From assembly GCF_004358105.1 (NCBI RefSeq), contig NZ_SMYL01000001.1, forward strand, positions 434,001-498,000: a stretch of DNA of 64,000 nucleotides. The letters are read 5' to 3'. Of the stretch, positions 8,854 to 17,663 are shown in pieces. This DNA is from Sapientia aquatica. Lineage in GTDB: Bacteria > Pseudomonadota > Gammaproteobacteria > Burkholderiales > Burkholderiaceae_D. Position numbers and translations under genes: made by a program. How positions within the stretch are numbered: position 1 is the stretch's first letter; every line of letters begins with the position of its first letter. Under the pieces are notes generated by a model, which was not told where the DNA came from, did no database searches, and saw only the letters and a program-made list of their open reading frames with translations.

Positions 8854-10431
8854 ATGCTTTTTCGTCACTGGACGACCTCCCTTGTACTGGCTTGCCTAAT
8901 GCTGAGCGGGAACGCCTGCGCTCAGACCAACAAATTCGATCCTGTGCTGAGTTTGTCTGGGATGGAGCAATTGATCCGTGCTAAACAGCTCACATCGGTT
9001 GAACAAGTCTTGCCGTATTTGCCCATTAGTTTTCGTTCGCACTACGCCTTGGCGTTTCATAGTCGCAGCTTGCAGAGCGCAACTTACCTCAACCCGCGCG
9101 TGATCCTATTTGGTAATAACGCCAAATTTATTCTGACATTTAATGGCAGCGCTGAACAAGTTGGATTTAATGCGCTGGAATTGGCAGAGTTTAATGAACT
9201 CAGTAAGACCTTTAGTTATCAAGAAATTCTTTTTCCTGTTGCTAGCGCCAGCACAGAAGGCGACAACCCAAAACACGTGCAGTTTTCCAGTAAAAATCCC
9301 GATAAATGCATCGCCTGTCACGGCCAACAAGTGCGTCCGATTTGGGATTCGCCACCGGTTTGGCCAGGTATGTATGGCGAGCGCTATCGTGAGCCGTTGT
9401 CGGCTGCGGAAATTGACGGGATGACAGAATTTTTGGCACAGCAAGCGACGCATCCGCGCTATCGATTTTTGGAGCGCGTCGATATTTGGCGTGAGCGCGA
9501 TACTTTCGCGCCTACGCATGCGGCGACTTACAGCGGTCGTGACACCGAGTCGCCCAATGCCCAGTTGACTCAATTGTTGAGCCGCATGAATCTTGAACGG
9601 ATCGCGCATCAGGTGACAGAAAGTCCAAACTTTGAAGCGTTTTCGTATGCGCTGTTAGCGTCGTTAAGTAATAACTGCGCGAGCGTCAGTGACTATTTCC
9701 CCTCAAACTGGCAAATGGTTGCCGCGCCAGCTTATCAACAATTTAGTCGCTCCGATGAGCTTCATTTAGCACGCGAAATCGCCAGAAAAAATGCGCGCGA
9801 ATTAGTGAGTAAATCGAGCGGTAATGGGATGTCGAAGAATAATTCGCTACTTGATTTTCGTTTCATCGCGGAATTTGGTTTGCGTATTGATACCAGCGAA
9901 TGGAGCATGCAGCTTGAAAAAAACGCGGCAGATTTCAGTGCCATTGATGCCGTTCAATCGAAACTAGAACAGCGCTTGCTTGCCAAAATAGCCGCGACAG
10001 ACAAGGACTTAATCAACGCTTTTTACTACCATTCTTACCCGGATAAAAATAAGTATTGCGCCTATTTGGAAAAGCGCAGCATCGGCAAGTTAGCGCAGCA
10101 AACACCGAAAGAATTACCCGTTTGGGAGCAAAAGCCCAGCGGCTTGCCAGAGATAGCGTTTGCGGAAAAAAACACCACTGCACCAAAGCGTGTAACAGAG
10201 TTGTTGCTGCTTTGTGCCGGTTGCCACACAACGGGCGTTGCGCCGCCGATTCCGTTTAATAATCCGGCGCTGCTGCGCCAAAAACTTAAGCTTCCTTACG
10301 CTGCAAAGGGAACATTGGCGGATGAAATTTTATTTCGCTTGTCGGAGCGCGCTGGCGCACATCGGATGCCGCCGAATATGACTTTATCGACGGACGAGCA
10401 AGTTATGCTCGAACAGTTTTTTCGTCAGTAA
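8854..10431 (+). CDS. Exported di-haem c-type cytochrome-like protein, function unknown
   Basis: The 525-residue protein has a Sec signal peptide (hydrophobic core about 9-18, likely cleavage after ACA at residue 23) and two c-type haem sites, C152-x-x-C-H (CIACHGQQVRPIWDS) and C454-x-x-C-H (CAGCHTTGVAPP). It should be periplasmic with two covalent haems about 300 residues apart. The segment after the first haem (RPIWDSPPVWPGMYGE) resembles a family of uncharacterised bacterial cytochrome-like proteins with CHG...RPIWD...WPGxYG. No catalytic partner gene is adjacent. Electron carrier or peroxidase-like roles are possible; neither is shown. Confidence 0.8.
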   Translation: MLFRHWTTSLVLACLMLSGNACAQTNKFDPVLSLSGMEQLIRAKQLTSVEQVLPYLPISFRSHYALAFHSRSLQSATYLNPRVILFGNNAKFILTFNGSAEQVGFNALELAEFNELSKTFSYQEILFPVASASTEGDNPKHVQFSSKNPDKCIACHGQQVRPIWDSPPVWPGMYGERYREPLSAAEIDGMTEFLAQQATHPRYRFLERVDIWRERDTFAPTHAATYSGRDTESPNAQLTQLLSRMNLERIAHQVTESPNFEAFSYALLASLSNNCASVSDYFPSNWQMVAAPAYQQFSRSDELHLAREIARKNARELVSKSSGNGMSKNNSLLDFRFIAEFGLRIDTSEWSMQLEKNAADFSAIDAVQSKLEQRLLAKIAATDKDLINAFYYHSYPDKNKYCAYLEKRSIGKLAQQTPKELPVWEQKPSGLPEIAFAEKNTTAPKRVTELLLLCAGCHTTGVAPPIPFNNPALLRQKLKLPYAAKGTLADEILFRLSERAGAHRMPPNMTLSTDEQVMLEQFFRQ

Positions 10432-10461
10432 GCGGGAAAAGGATGAAAGCGCGAAGGCAGA

Positions 10462-10971
10462 TTATCGGCGCATCGGATGCACTGGCATGATGCTCAATAA
10501 TTCATCGAGCTGATCGCGGATTTCGAGCGCTTTCTTTTCTGTTTGGACTTTGTTGATCGTGTCCAAAAACGGTGCGCGCAAATCGTGGAAATCTTGCAGG
10601 GTGGCGGCGCGTTCGACGATAAATTGCAGGTTGTAGCCGCGCAAACCAAGGTTTTGTTTAATCGATTCGGTGTAAAAGTCGTACAGCACTTGGATTAGCT
10701 CGGTGCTGTTAATTTGGCTGTTGCCGAAATCTTCGGTGGTTTCTATGACGACTGCCGCGGAATTTTGGCGCTGGATGTAGCCTTGCTGCTCTAACTCGTC
10801 CAAGCTGGCTTGATTTAAGCCAATTGCAGCGACTTTTCTGAGCAAGTCGTCGCTATCGTGTTTGCCATCGACTAAAACAAGTAAGGTGCGTAAGCGGCTC
10901 GCTAGACGGTACTTGCGAGTGATGATTTCTTCTCGGCCTTTATCAGTTTTATCAAATATTATATTTTGCAT
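10462..10971 (-). CDS. Conserved hypothetical protein (IIFDKTDKGREEI family)
   Basis: I recognise this only as a conserved protein of Burkholderiales without an assigned function. The N-terminal half (IIFDKTDKGREEIITRKYRLASR...LLRKVAAIGL...LDELEQQGYI) reads as a small winged-helix-like domain; the C-terminal half is helical. No signal peptide or membrane segment is seen. I chose the ATG giving MQNIIFDK; an in-frame GTG 33 bases upstream (11004), close below a TATAGT, is possible. It is convergent with the di-haem gene, with 30 bases between stops. Confidence 0.75.
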   Translation of the reverse strand: MQNIIFDKTDKGREEIITRKYRLASRLRTLLVLVDGKHDSDDLLRKVAAIGLNQASLDELEQQGYIQRQNSAAVVIETTEDFGNSQINSTELIQVLYDFYTESIKQNLGLRGYNLQFIVERAATLQDFHDLRAPFLDTINKVQTEKKALEIRDQLDELLSIMPVHPMRR

Positions 10972-11052
10972 AGTTGCAATAGCATCAAGTTGGTTGGAGC
11001 GCACAGTTACTATAGCTTAGTGCACAAGATCGATGTTTGCTATAAGCAATGA

Positions 11053-11289
11053 TTATTTTTTTATGATTTTGATAGTGTTGTTGCCGCTTCCGCAATTGCC
11101 ACACGATGAGCAGGAACCGCAGTCGCTGCCGCCATTGCTGCCAACGTTGCTGGCAACGTTAATGGGGATGATGGTTTTTTGTTTGCCGACGAGTTGCCAC
11201 AAGCGTTGTTTTAGGCGAAACGGTAACCAGCGGTTGAGCGTGTATAACGTTGCCGCAATAATAATTAAACTGGTGATGAACGTTTGCAT
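11053..11289 (-). CDS. FeoB-associated Cys-rich small membrane protein
   Basis: The 78-residue protein has one N-terminal membrane segment (about 4-20), a basic stretch, and a C-terminal tail with four closely spaced cysteines (SDCGSCSSCGNCGSG). Small Cys-rich single-pass proteins encoded directly after feoB are recurrent and are thought to replace or assist FeoC, perhaps by binding iron or an Fe-S cluster. It starts 43 bases after the feoB stop on the same strand. Its metal-binding role is inferred. Confidence 0.8.
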   Translation of the reverse strand: MQTFITSLIIIAATLYTLNRWLPFRLKQRLWQLVGKQKTIIPINVASNVGSNGGSDCGSCSSCGNCGSGNNTIKIIKK

Positions 11290-11332
11290 AGCGAACTCCT
11301 TCGTTCAGATTTCTTCGTTTAGCTTCTCTCAC

Positions 11333-13192
11333 TTAGCCTAAAAAATACAAGGCGACGTGATAGGTGATAAATGAGGCCAAATAGGCTAAACCAAATAGAT
11401 AGCCCAACATAATTAGCGGATAGCGCCACGAATTGGTCTCACGCTTAACCACGCTGAGCGTTGCGATACATTGCGGAGCGAACACAAACCAGGCCAACAA
11501 GGACAGGGCGGTTGGCAAACTCCAGGATTGCGCGATCAAGGGTTGCAATGTATCGGCCAAATTATCGCCGTGTTGTGACAAGGAATACACCGTTCCCAGC
11601 GCGGCCACCGCCACTTCGCGCGCCGCCATGCCGGGGACCAAGGCAATACAGATTTGCCAGTTAAAGCCAATCGGGGCAAATACGACTTCTAAAGCGCGTC
11701 CAAGCAAACCGGCAATGCTGTAATAAATCGCCGGATGTGTCGCATTCTCGGGTGCGCCGGGGAAGCTGCTCAAGAACCACAACAGAATCATCAAGGCCAA
11801 GATAATCGTTCCAACGCGGGTGACGAAGATGCGAATGCGTTCCCATAAACCTAAGCCTAAATTACGCAAATTAGGCCAGCGGTAATCCGGTAATTCTAAT
11901 AACAGCGCATGGGTATTTTTGTTCTTGGGCTTTAAAAACCAAGCGACTGCCATGGCCGACAAAATGCCCGCTAAGTACAGAATGAATAACACTACACCCT
12001 GCAAACTCAGGAATCCCAAAACAGTTTTTTCTTGAATAAACGCCGCAATGATTAAGGCATACACCGGCAAGCGCGCCGAGCAAGTCATCAAGGGCGCAAT
12101 CATAATTGTGGTGAGTCGATCGCGCGGGTTCTGAATTGTGCGGGTGGACATGATGCCGGGAATGGCGCAAGCGAAGCTCGACAAGAGCGGAATAAAAGCG
12201 CGTCCCGATAAACCTACGCTGCCCATTAAACGATCGAGCAAAAATGCCGCGCGCGGCAAATAACCTGAATCTTCCAAGGCCAAAATAAAGAAGAACAAAA
12301 TCACGATCTGCGGCAAAAACACCAGCACTGCGCCACTACCGCCAATGATTCCTTGGGTAATCAAATCGCGCAGCACGCCTTCCGGCATCGTTTCTTGGAC
12401 TAATTCGCCGAAGCCTTCCACGGTCGATTTAATAATGTCCATTGGCACTTGCGCCCACGAGAACACGGCTTGGAACACCAAAAACATCAAGCCCAAAAAT
12501 AAAGCCGTTCCCCAAATAGGATGCAGAATAATCCGGTCGATTTTCTCGCTCCAAGGCGAGGCTGGCACAACGTTGGTGACGCAAGCATCTAAGATCGCGT
12601 TGACTTGGCTTTGTAGCTCTAACACCGGCGTATCGCTTAAATCGATCGCGGGATTTTTGCTACTCTTGATCGGCAATTGTTCTAAGGCGGCGACTAATTT
12701 GGCTTCGCCTTGAGTGCGGACTGCAATGGTTTCCACCACCGGCATATCTAGTGCTTTGGATAGCGCATCTAAATCAATTTTAATTTGGCGACTTTGCGCT
12801 ACGTCGACCATGTTGATGGCTAACACCATCGGCAAATTCAGCAACTTTAATTCCAACGCAATGCGCAAACCGCGTCGTAAATTGGTTGCATCGACCACGC
12901 AGACTAAGGCATCTGGAATCGTTTCGGAGGGATGTTTGCCGGTAATTACTGCTTGTGTGATTTGCTCGTCCGGCGTGCTGGCGTTAATGCTGTACGTTCC
13001 GGGTAAATCGAGGATTTGCCAAACGCGGCCGGTTTGCCCAATGTAGCGGCCAATCTTGCGTTCCACTGTTACACCGGCGAAGTTAGCGACTTTTTGGCGC
13101 GCGCCGGTCAAGCGATTAAACAAGGCTGTTTTACCGCAATTGGGATTGCCTACAAGCGCCACCAAAGGTGAAAACGTGGAATCGGTATGCAT
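11333..13192 (-). CDS. feoB: Ferrous iron transport protein B
   Basis: FeoB is the inner-membrane Fe(II) transporter with an N-terminal G-protein domain. G1 is GNPNCGKT at residues 15-22, G3 is DLPGTY, and G4 is NMVD. Gate domains follow from about residue 230, including the conserved cysteine region (SSFACAIPGIMSTRTI) and a second gate (FAPQCIATLSVVKRE). At 619 residues it is shorter than the 770-residue E. coli protein, as is common in betaproteobacteria. Its start overlaps the feoA stop by one base (TAATG), showing coupling. Confidence 0.97.
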   Translation of the reverse strand: MHTDSTFSPLVALVGNPNCGKTALFNRLTGARQKVANFAGVTVERKIGRYIGQTGRVWQILDLPGTYSINASTPDEQITQAVITGKHPSETIPDALVCVVDATNLRRGLRIALELKLLNLPMVLAINMVDVAQSRQIKIDLDALSKALDMPVVETIAVRTQGEAKLVAALEQLPIKSSKNPAIDLSDTPVLELQSQVNAILDACVTNVVPASPWSEKIDRIILHPIWGTALFLGLMFLVFQAVFSWAQVPMDIIKSTVEGFGELVQETMPEGVLRDLITQGIIGGSGAVLVFLPQIVILFFFILALEDSGYLPRAAFLLDRLMGSVGLSGRAFIPLLSSFACAIPGIMSTRTIQNPRDRLTTIMIAPLMTCSARLPVYALIIAAFIQEKTVLGFLSLQGVVLFILYLAGILSAMAVAWFLKPKNKNTHALLLELPDYRWPNLRNLGLGLWERIRIFVTRVGTIILALMILLWFLSSFPGAPENATHPAIYYSIAGLLGRALEVVFAPIGFNWQICIALVPGMAAREVAVAALGTVYSLSQHGDNLADTLQPLIAQSWSLPTALSLLAWFVFAPQCIATLSVVKRETNSWRYPLIMLGYLFGLAYLASFITYHVALYFLG

Positions 13193-13485
13193 TATTTTTT
13201 ATCAGTAATGACGGAAATCAGGGCGGCCTCAAAACGGCGTAGCGCGAAAGTGGAATGACCAATGCGCACTGCAATTGGCTCGCCACCAAAAAAACCTTTG
13301 TGTAAGACTTGCAAAGGCTCGCCGGGGATAAATCCAATTTCCATCAAGCGGCGCCCTAAATGGGGATCAAATTGGGCCACCGCCGCGCTTAGTTGGTTGA
13401 TTTTGCCCACAAACCCTGATTCGCCCACGCTCAATTGATCGAGCGAGCGGGTGAGGGTGGCGGAATCCGATGCGATGATTGTCAT
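13192..13485 (-). CDS. feoA: Ferrous iron transport protein A
   Basis: FeoA is a small cytoplasmic SH3-like protein needed for FeoB activity. The 97-residue product has the family pattern (LGRRLMEIGFIPGEPLQVLHKGFFGGEPIAVRIGHSTFALRRFEA). It is first in a feoA-feoB-Cys-rich operon, with a Fur-box-like sequence about 75-90 bases upstream of the ATG. Confidence 0.95.
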   Translation of the reverse strand: MTIIASDSATLTRSLDQLSVGESGFVGKINQLSAAVAQFDPHLGRRLMEIGFIPGEPLQVLHKGFFGGEPIAVRIGHSTFALRRFEAALISVITDKK

Positions 13486-13558
13486 GGAGCTAATTTAGTC
13501 GAATAACGTTGTTGTGCAACTTACTTTGTAGCAAGAACCTGTTTGACTTATTTTAAAT

Positions 13559-13577
13559 GATAATGAGAATAAATACC
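13559..13577. promoter_or_regulatory. Fur box upstream of feoAB
   Basis: GATAATGAGAATAAATACC agrees with the 19-base Fur consensus GATAATGATAATCATTATC at 15 of 19 positions by direct alignment. It lies 74 bases upstream of feoA in the only plausible promoter region for the operon, so iron-dependent repression by Fur is likely. Binding is not demonstrated. Confidence 0.75.
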
Positions 13578-13644
13578 ATTTGGATTTTTTCTTGCGGCAA
13601 TAACGACATATTTTTTGAGCTAAATCAGGCTATTTTGTCGGCTT

Positions 13645-14418
13645 TTAGTGGCAAACAGGCAATCTAATCGACTGTAACACTGTGCCGCTTTGATCTTGGA
13701 TAAAGCCAACTACCGTCAAATTGGCAACAACGGCATCCGTCGGAATCGTTAGTGTGACTTTGCTGGTCATCGATTTGTTGGCCGGGAACGAAAAAGCTGC
13801 AAGCCAATCGCGTGCGACAGCATCGTGATGCAGTGTTGCTCCGCCGTTTTCACCTGCCTTGACCTTGCTGACCAGTCCTTGCTCGGTAAGCGCCACATAT
13901 ACGGTACCCGCCTGGCTGGAGTTGGCCGTTACGGTAAGCGGTAATTTATCAGCGAGGATAGGCTCTTGGTTTAATTTGATACTGGCCTTAGCCGGTTGTT
14001 GATTTATCCGCGCGACCGCATCGCGCAATTCACTCATTGATCCGCGAAATTCCTGACCGTTGAGAAAAAATTCCGGCGTATAAATCGTGTTGGAATGGGC
14101 AGCGGCACTCAATGTGCGTTGGCGTGCGGTGAACTGCGACGAGGCAAAACGATCTTGCCAGCCGAGATAGTCCCAGTAATCCACGTGCAGCGCCAAGGGC
14201 ACCAACAGGTTGGCGTCGCTGCCTGTAGCCAATTGGCTTAATAGCTTATCAGCCGGCGGGCAACTGCTGCATCCTTCGGAGGAATATAGTTCTAATAGCG
14301 CCGCAGAATGTGTTGGACTGGATTTGCTACACATTTCGCCGGCCCACGCTGAGTAGGGGATTAATTGGGCGAAAAATAGTGCGCTTAACATTGCAGCGAT
14401 GATTGGACGATGTTTCAT
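13645..14418 (-). CDS. Exported DUF1223 protein (thioredoxin-like)
   Basis: The 257-residue product begins with a signal peptide (about 1-26, AWA cleavage region). The DUF1223 hallmark is LLELYSSEGCSSCPPADKLL with a CxxC pair at residues 50 and 53 on a thioredoxin-like fold, followed by VDYWDYLGWQDRF and TPEFFLNG. DUF1223 proteins are periplasmic and probably redox-active; substrates are unknown. The start was moved to the ATG giving MKHRPIIAAM because it heads the signal peptide and has GAGGT upstream. Confidence 0.87.
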   Translation of the reverse strand: MKHRPIIAAMLSALFFAQLIPYSAWAGEMCSKSSPTHSAALLELYSSEGCSSCPPADKLLSQLATGSDANLLVPLALHVDYWDYLGWQDRFASSQFTARQRTLSAAAHSNTIYTPEFFLNGQEFRGSMSELRDAVARINQQPAKASIKLNQEPILADKLPLTVTANSSQAGTVYVALTEQGLVSKVKAGENGGATLHHDAVARDWLAAFSFPANKSMTSKVTLTIPTDAVVANLTVVGFIQDQSGTVLQSIRLPVCH

Positions 14419-14508
14419 GATGGTGACCTCGACGTGGGTAAAGTTTGTCTTGAGGTACATCAGTCGCCCGAAACAGCAATTACTTACAGTCCTTTACCTA
14501 ATTGTCTG

Positions 14509-15093
14509 TTAGCGATGGATCACCACCATTAAAACTTTGGCTTCGCTTTTGCCAATATTGTGAATTGCATGGGGTAAATCGGCGGCATAACGCGCTGTCG
14601 CGCCAAGTTTGAGCTTCTTTTTAATGTTATTGACTTCGAGTTCCACGCTGCCATGCAACAGCGTCAAATGCTCGGTTGTGCCGGGATCGTGCGAGCCGGA
14701 GACCAGCGCGCCGTTGGGGGCCAAGGTCAATTCATACCATTCAAACTTACCGGCTAATTCCATCGGTCCCAAGATCCGTAAAACATAGCCCGCATGTTCG
14801 CCTGGCAGGGTTGGGGTTTCGTGCGCTTCCAGAATCCGAATCGTGTCGGTTTTTTTGACTTCAGAACTTAACAGCTCTGCAATATCAACACCTAATGCAT
14901 TGGCTAAGCGCCAAGCAACCGCGATCGTCGGATTAGCTTTCTCGCGCTCGATTTGCGACAACATGGATTTGGATACGCCAGCGGTGCGCGATAAGTCTTC
15001 CAGCGTTAAGCCGCGTTCTAAGCGCATGCGCTGCAAAGTTGCACCGACTTCGGGTGGTGTATTGCTGACCGGTTTGAGGGAGGTTCTAGCCAT
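14509..15093 (-). CDS. XRE-family regulator with C-terminal cupin domain
   Basis: The 194-residue protein has an N-terminal helix-turn-helix of XRE type (about 18-72; LTLEDLSRTAGVSKSMLSQIEREKANPT) and a C-terminal cupin (about 105-190; GTTEHLTLLHGSVELEV, DLPHAIHN), the architecture of amino-acid and polyamine catabolism regulators. It is divergent from kbl-tdh-sdaA, so it most likely controls threonine degradation with an amino acid or metabolite sensed by the cupin. The effector is not known. Confidence 0.88.
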   Translation of the reverse strand: MARTSLKPVSNTPPEVGATLQRMRLERGLTLEDLSRTAGVSKSMLSQIEREKANPTIAVAWRLANALGVDIAELLSSEVKKTDTIRILEAHETPTLPGEHAGYVLRILGPMELAGKFEWYELTLAPNGALVSGSHDPGTTEHLTLLHGSVELEVNNIKKKLKLGATARYAADLPHAIHNIGKSEAKVLMVVIHR

Positions 15094-15364
15094 AAGTAGT
15101 TGTTGTAATAAGTAAATACGTTTGCCGTTAGAAACGCTTGCTTTGTTAAATAAGACTGTTTATTATCTCGCCTAATCCATTATATTGAACTTGAGTTCTT
15201 GATAGTGGAATGATAAATAGTTAGTGAAAACGCTAGCGATCTTATCAGAGCTATAAAAAACAGGGTAATCATTTTGCTGGTTTTCCCTTTAATCGCAACT
15301 AAAGTACTTAGTTAGCAGAACTACCGAGCCCATTTAACAAGCCAAGCACCCTCAAGGACACGAC
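15094..15364. promoter_or_regulatory. Divergent control region of the threonine catabolic cluster
   Basis: This 271-base gap holds two short inverted repeats that could be operators for the XRE-cupin regulator: GAACT-TG-AGTTC at 15187-15198 and AACTAA-AGTAC-TTAGTT at 15297-15313, the latter 52 bases before the kbl start. I did not identify clear -35/-10 pairs. Confidence 0.4.
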
Positions 15365-16591
15365 ATGAGCGCACACGACAACCTATCCCAGCCGCATCAA
15401 ACGGCTTTTTACAGTGGTTTGCAAAAAACCATCTCCGATTTGCGCGATGCTGGCTTGTACAAAGTCGAGCGCGTACTGGCTTCTCGCCAAGGCGCAGAAG
15501 TGGTCGCCAGTGACGGACGCCACTTGATCAATATGTGTGCGAATAACTATTTAGGCTTGTCTGGAAACGAGAGCATGGTGCAAGCCTCGATCAAAGCCAC
15601 CGAAGAATTTGGCTATGGTTTGTCCTCAGTGCGTTTTATCTGCGGCACCCAAACAGTGCACAAACAATTAGAAGAGGCAATCGCCCAGTTCCTCGGTACC
15701 GAAGACACGATTTTGTACGCGGCGGCTTTTGATGCCAACGGCGGCGTCTTTGAACCTTTGTTTGATGCGGACGATGCGATCATTTCCGACGCGCTCAATC
15801 ACGCGTCCATCATAGACGGAATTCGTTTGTGCAAAGCCGCGCGTTATCGCTATGCCCATAACGACATGGCCGATTTAGAAAAGCAATTGCAAGATGCCAC
15901 TGCTGCCGGAAAGCGTCATAAAGTCATTGTTACCGACGGCGTGTTTTCGATGGATGGCACGATCGCACAGTTAGACAAAATTTGCGATTTAGCCGACCAA
16001 TACGGCGCCTTAGTCATGATCGATGAATGTCACGCATCCGGTTTTATGGGCGCAACTGGGCGCGGTACGCATGAGCATCACAATGTCATGGGACGGATCG
16101 ACATCATCACCGGCACATTAGGCAAGGCCTTGGGTGGCGCGATGGGTGGCTTTGTGTCAGCGCGTCGTGAAGTGATTGAAATTTTGCGCCAAAAATCCCG
16201 TCCGTATTTGTTCTCCAATACCTTGGCCCCATCAATTGCAGGTGCCTCGTTAGCGGTATTAAAACAACTTTCTAGCAGCACCGAATTGCGTGATCGCTTG
16301 CACGCCAATACCGCACATTTCCGCCGCGAGATCGAACAACTCGGCTTCACCATCAAGCCGGGTACTCACCCAGTTGTGCCGGTGATGTTGTTTGAAGCGA
16401 CGGTGGCACAGCAATTTGCAGCGCGTTTATACGAATTAGGCGTGTTGGTTTCGGGCTTCTTCTTCCCCGTTGTACCTATGGGCCAAGCGCGTGTGCGGGT
16501 GCAGTTGTCCGCGGCACATACCACTGAGCAGATCAATACTGTATTGGCAGCATTCGCCCAAGCAGGTCGCGAGCTGAACATTATTAAATAA
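15365..16591 (+). CDS. kbl: Glycine C-acetyltransferase (2-amino-3-ketobutyrate CoA ligase)
   Basis: Kbl is a PLP enzyme that cleaves 2-amino-3-ketobutyrate with CoA to glycine and acetyl-CoA, the second step of threonine degradation. The 408-residue length is normal. The PLP lysine is K254 in DIITGTLGKALGGAMGGF; the PLP-ring Asp/His are in VMIDECHASG (D220, H223). The following gene is tdh, 15 bases downstream, giving the two-step pathway in one operon. Confidence 0.97.
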   Translation: MSAHDNLSQPHQTAFYSGLQKTISDLRDAGLYKVERVLASRQGAEVVASDGRHLINMCANNYLGLSGNESMVQASIKATEEFGYGLSSVRFICGTQTVHKQLEEAIAQFLGTEDTILYAAAFDANGGVFEPLFDADDAIISDALNHASIIDGIRLCKAARYRYAHNDMADLEKQLQDATAAGKRHKVIVTDGVFSMDGTIAQLDKICDLADQYGALVMIDECHASGFMGATGRGTHEHHNVMGRIDIITGTLGKALGGAMGGFVSARREVIEILRQKSRPYLFSNTLAPSIAGASLAVLKQLSSSTELRDRLHANTAHFRREIEQLGFTIKPGTHPVVPVMLFEATVAQQFAARLYELGVLVSGFFFPVVPMGQARVRVQLSAAHTTEQINTVLAAFAQAGRELNIIK

Positions 16592-16605
16592 AGTAGAGAA
16601 CAAAC

Positions 16606-17565
16606 ATGAAACGAATTTTAGTCATTGGCGCAAACGGGCAAATCGGTTGCGAATTAGTGGATGCCTTGGTGGCGCAATATGGCGTGGCGAATGTGATCGC
16701 GTCCGATATTTCGCCGACCAGCTTGTATGGCGCCGCCAACTATCAACAGATCGACGTGCTGAACGCCGAGCGTTTAGCGCAAGTGGTGCAGCAGTTTGAG
16801 ATCAACGAAGTCTATCAATTGGCGGCGTTGTTATCGGTCACCGGCGAGCAAGCACCGCTCAAAGCGTGGACCTTAAACATGGACGGCTTGCTCAATATTT
16901 TAGAATTGGCGCGTATGCGCGGCGAAGCAGGCAAGCCATTGCAGGTGTTCTGGCCTTCCTCGATCGCAGCGTTCGGCCCGAACACGCCGCAAGTCAAAAC
17001 GCCACAAATGACAACCATGGACCCCACCACGATTTACGGTATCAGTAAATTAGCTGGCGAGCGTTTGTGCGAATACTATTTCACCAAATACGGTGTGGAC
17101 GTGCGCAGTATCCGCTATCCAGGCATTATCAGCTACAAGTCGCCGCCAGGTGGTGGCACGACCGATTACGCGATTGCGATTTTCCATGCCGCTTTGCGTG
17201 GCGAAGCGTACGATTGCTTCTTAAGTGCCGATACTGCTTTGCCCATGATTTACATGCCGGACGCTATTCGCGCCACGATTGAATTGATGCAAGCGCCCGC
17301 CGATAAAATCCAAATTCGTTCCGCCTATAACGTGGCAGGCATTAGCTTCACGCCAGAACAAATCGCTGCCGAAATCAAACGTCACCATCCTGAGTTCGTG
17401 GTGAATTACCGCCCCGATGCGCGTCAAGCGATTGCTGATACTTGGCCGGATAGTTTGGACGATCAACAAGCTGCCGATGATTGGGCGTGGAAGGTGCAAC
17501 ATGGCTTGCCTGAAATGGTGAGCGATATGTTGAAAAACATCGTCTTAGAAGCCAAGGCTGCTTAA
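16606..17565 (+). CDS. tdh: L-threonine 3-dehydrogenase, epimerase (SDR) type
   Basis: This enzyme oxidises L-threonine to 2-amino-3-ketobutyrate with NAD+. It belongs to the extended short-chain dehydrogenase/UDP-galactose-epimerase-like class, not the zinc MDR class of E. coli Tdh. The Rossmann motif is VIGANGQIG (G8, G11, G14) and the catalytic YxxxK is Y144/K148 in TTIYGISKLAGE. Other family marks are WPSSIAAFGP and RYPGIISYKSPPGGGTTDYA. Adjacency to kbl fixes the substrate. Confidence 0.95.
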   Translation: MKRILVIGANGQIGCELVDALVAQYGVANVIASDISPTSLYGAANYQQIDVLNAERLAQVVQQFEINEVYQLAALLSVTGEQAPLKAWTLNMDGLLNILELARMRGEAGKPLQVFWPSSIAAFGPNTPQVKTPQMTTMDPTTIYGISKLAGERLCEYYFTKYGVDVRSIRYPGIISYKSPPGGGTTDYAIAIFHAALRGEAYDCFLSADTALPMIYMPDAIRATIELMQAPADKIQIRSAYNVAGISFTPEQIAAEIKRHHPEFVVNYRPDARQAIADTWPDSLDDQQAADDWAWKVQHGLPEMVSDMLKNIVLEAKAA

Positions 17566-17572
17566 GCACTCT

Positions 17573-17608
17573 GGCAATGCTGGTAATGCTGATAATGCTG
17601 GCAATGAA
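17573..17608 (+). repeat. Four-copy 9-base tandem repeat between tdh and sdaA
   Basis: Four consecutive 9-mers, ggcaatgct, ggtaatgct, gataatgct and ggcaatgaa, fill the space just after the tdh stop. The units differ at one to three positions. The array is noncoding in the sense of the flanking genes and may be a relic of slippage. Confidence 0.8.
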
Positions 17609-17663
17609 CACTCTGCAATTTCTCACTAAAACGAAAAGCTAAAAAGCATTAGGAGACAAAACG

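Noticed and set aside
17573-17608. Tandem repeat considered as a start of a CRISPR-like array.
   Set aside because: Units are 9 bases without spacers and there is no cas gene.
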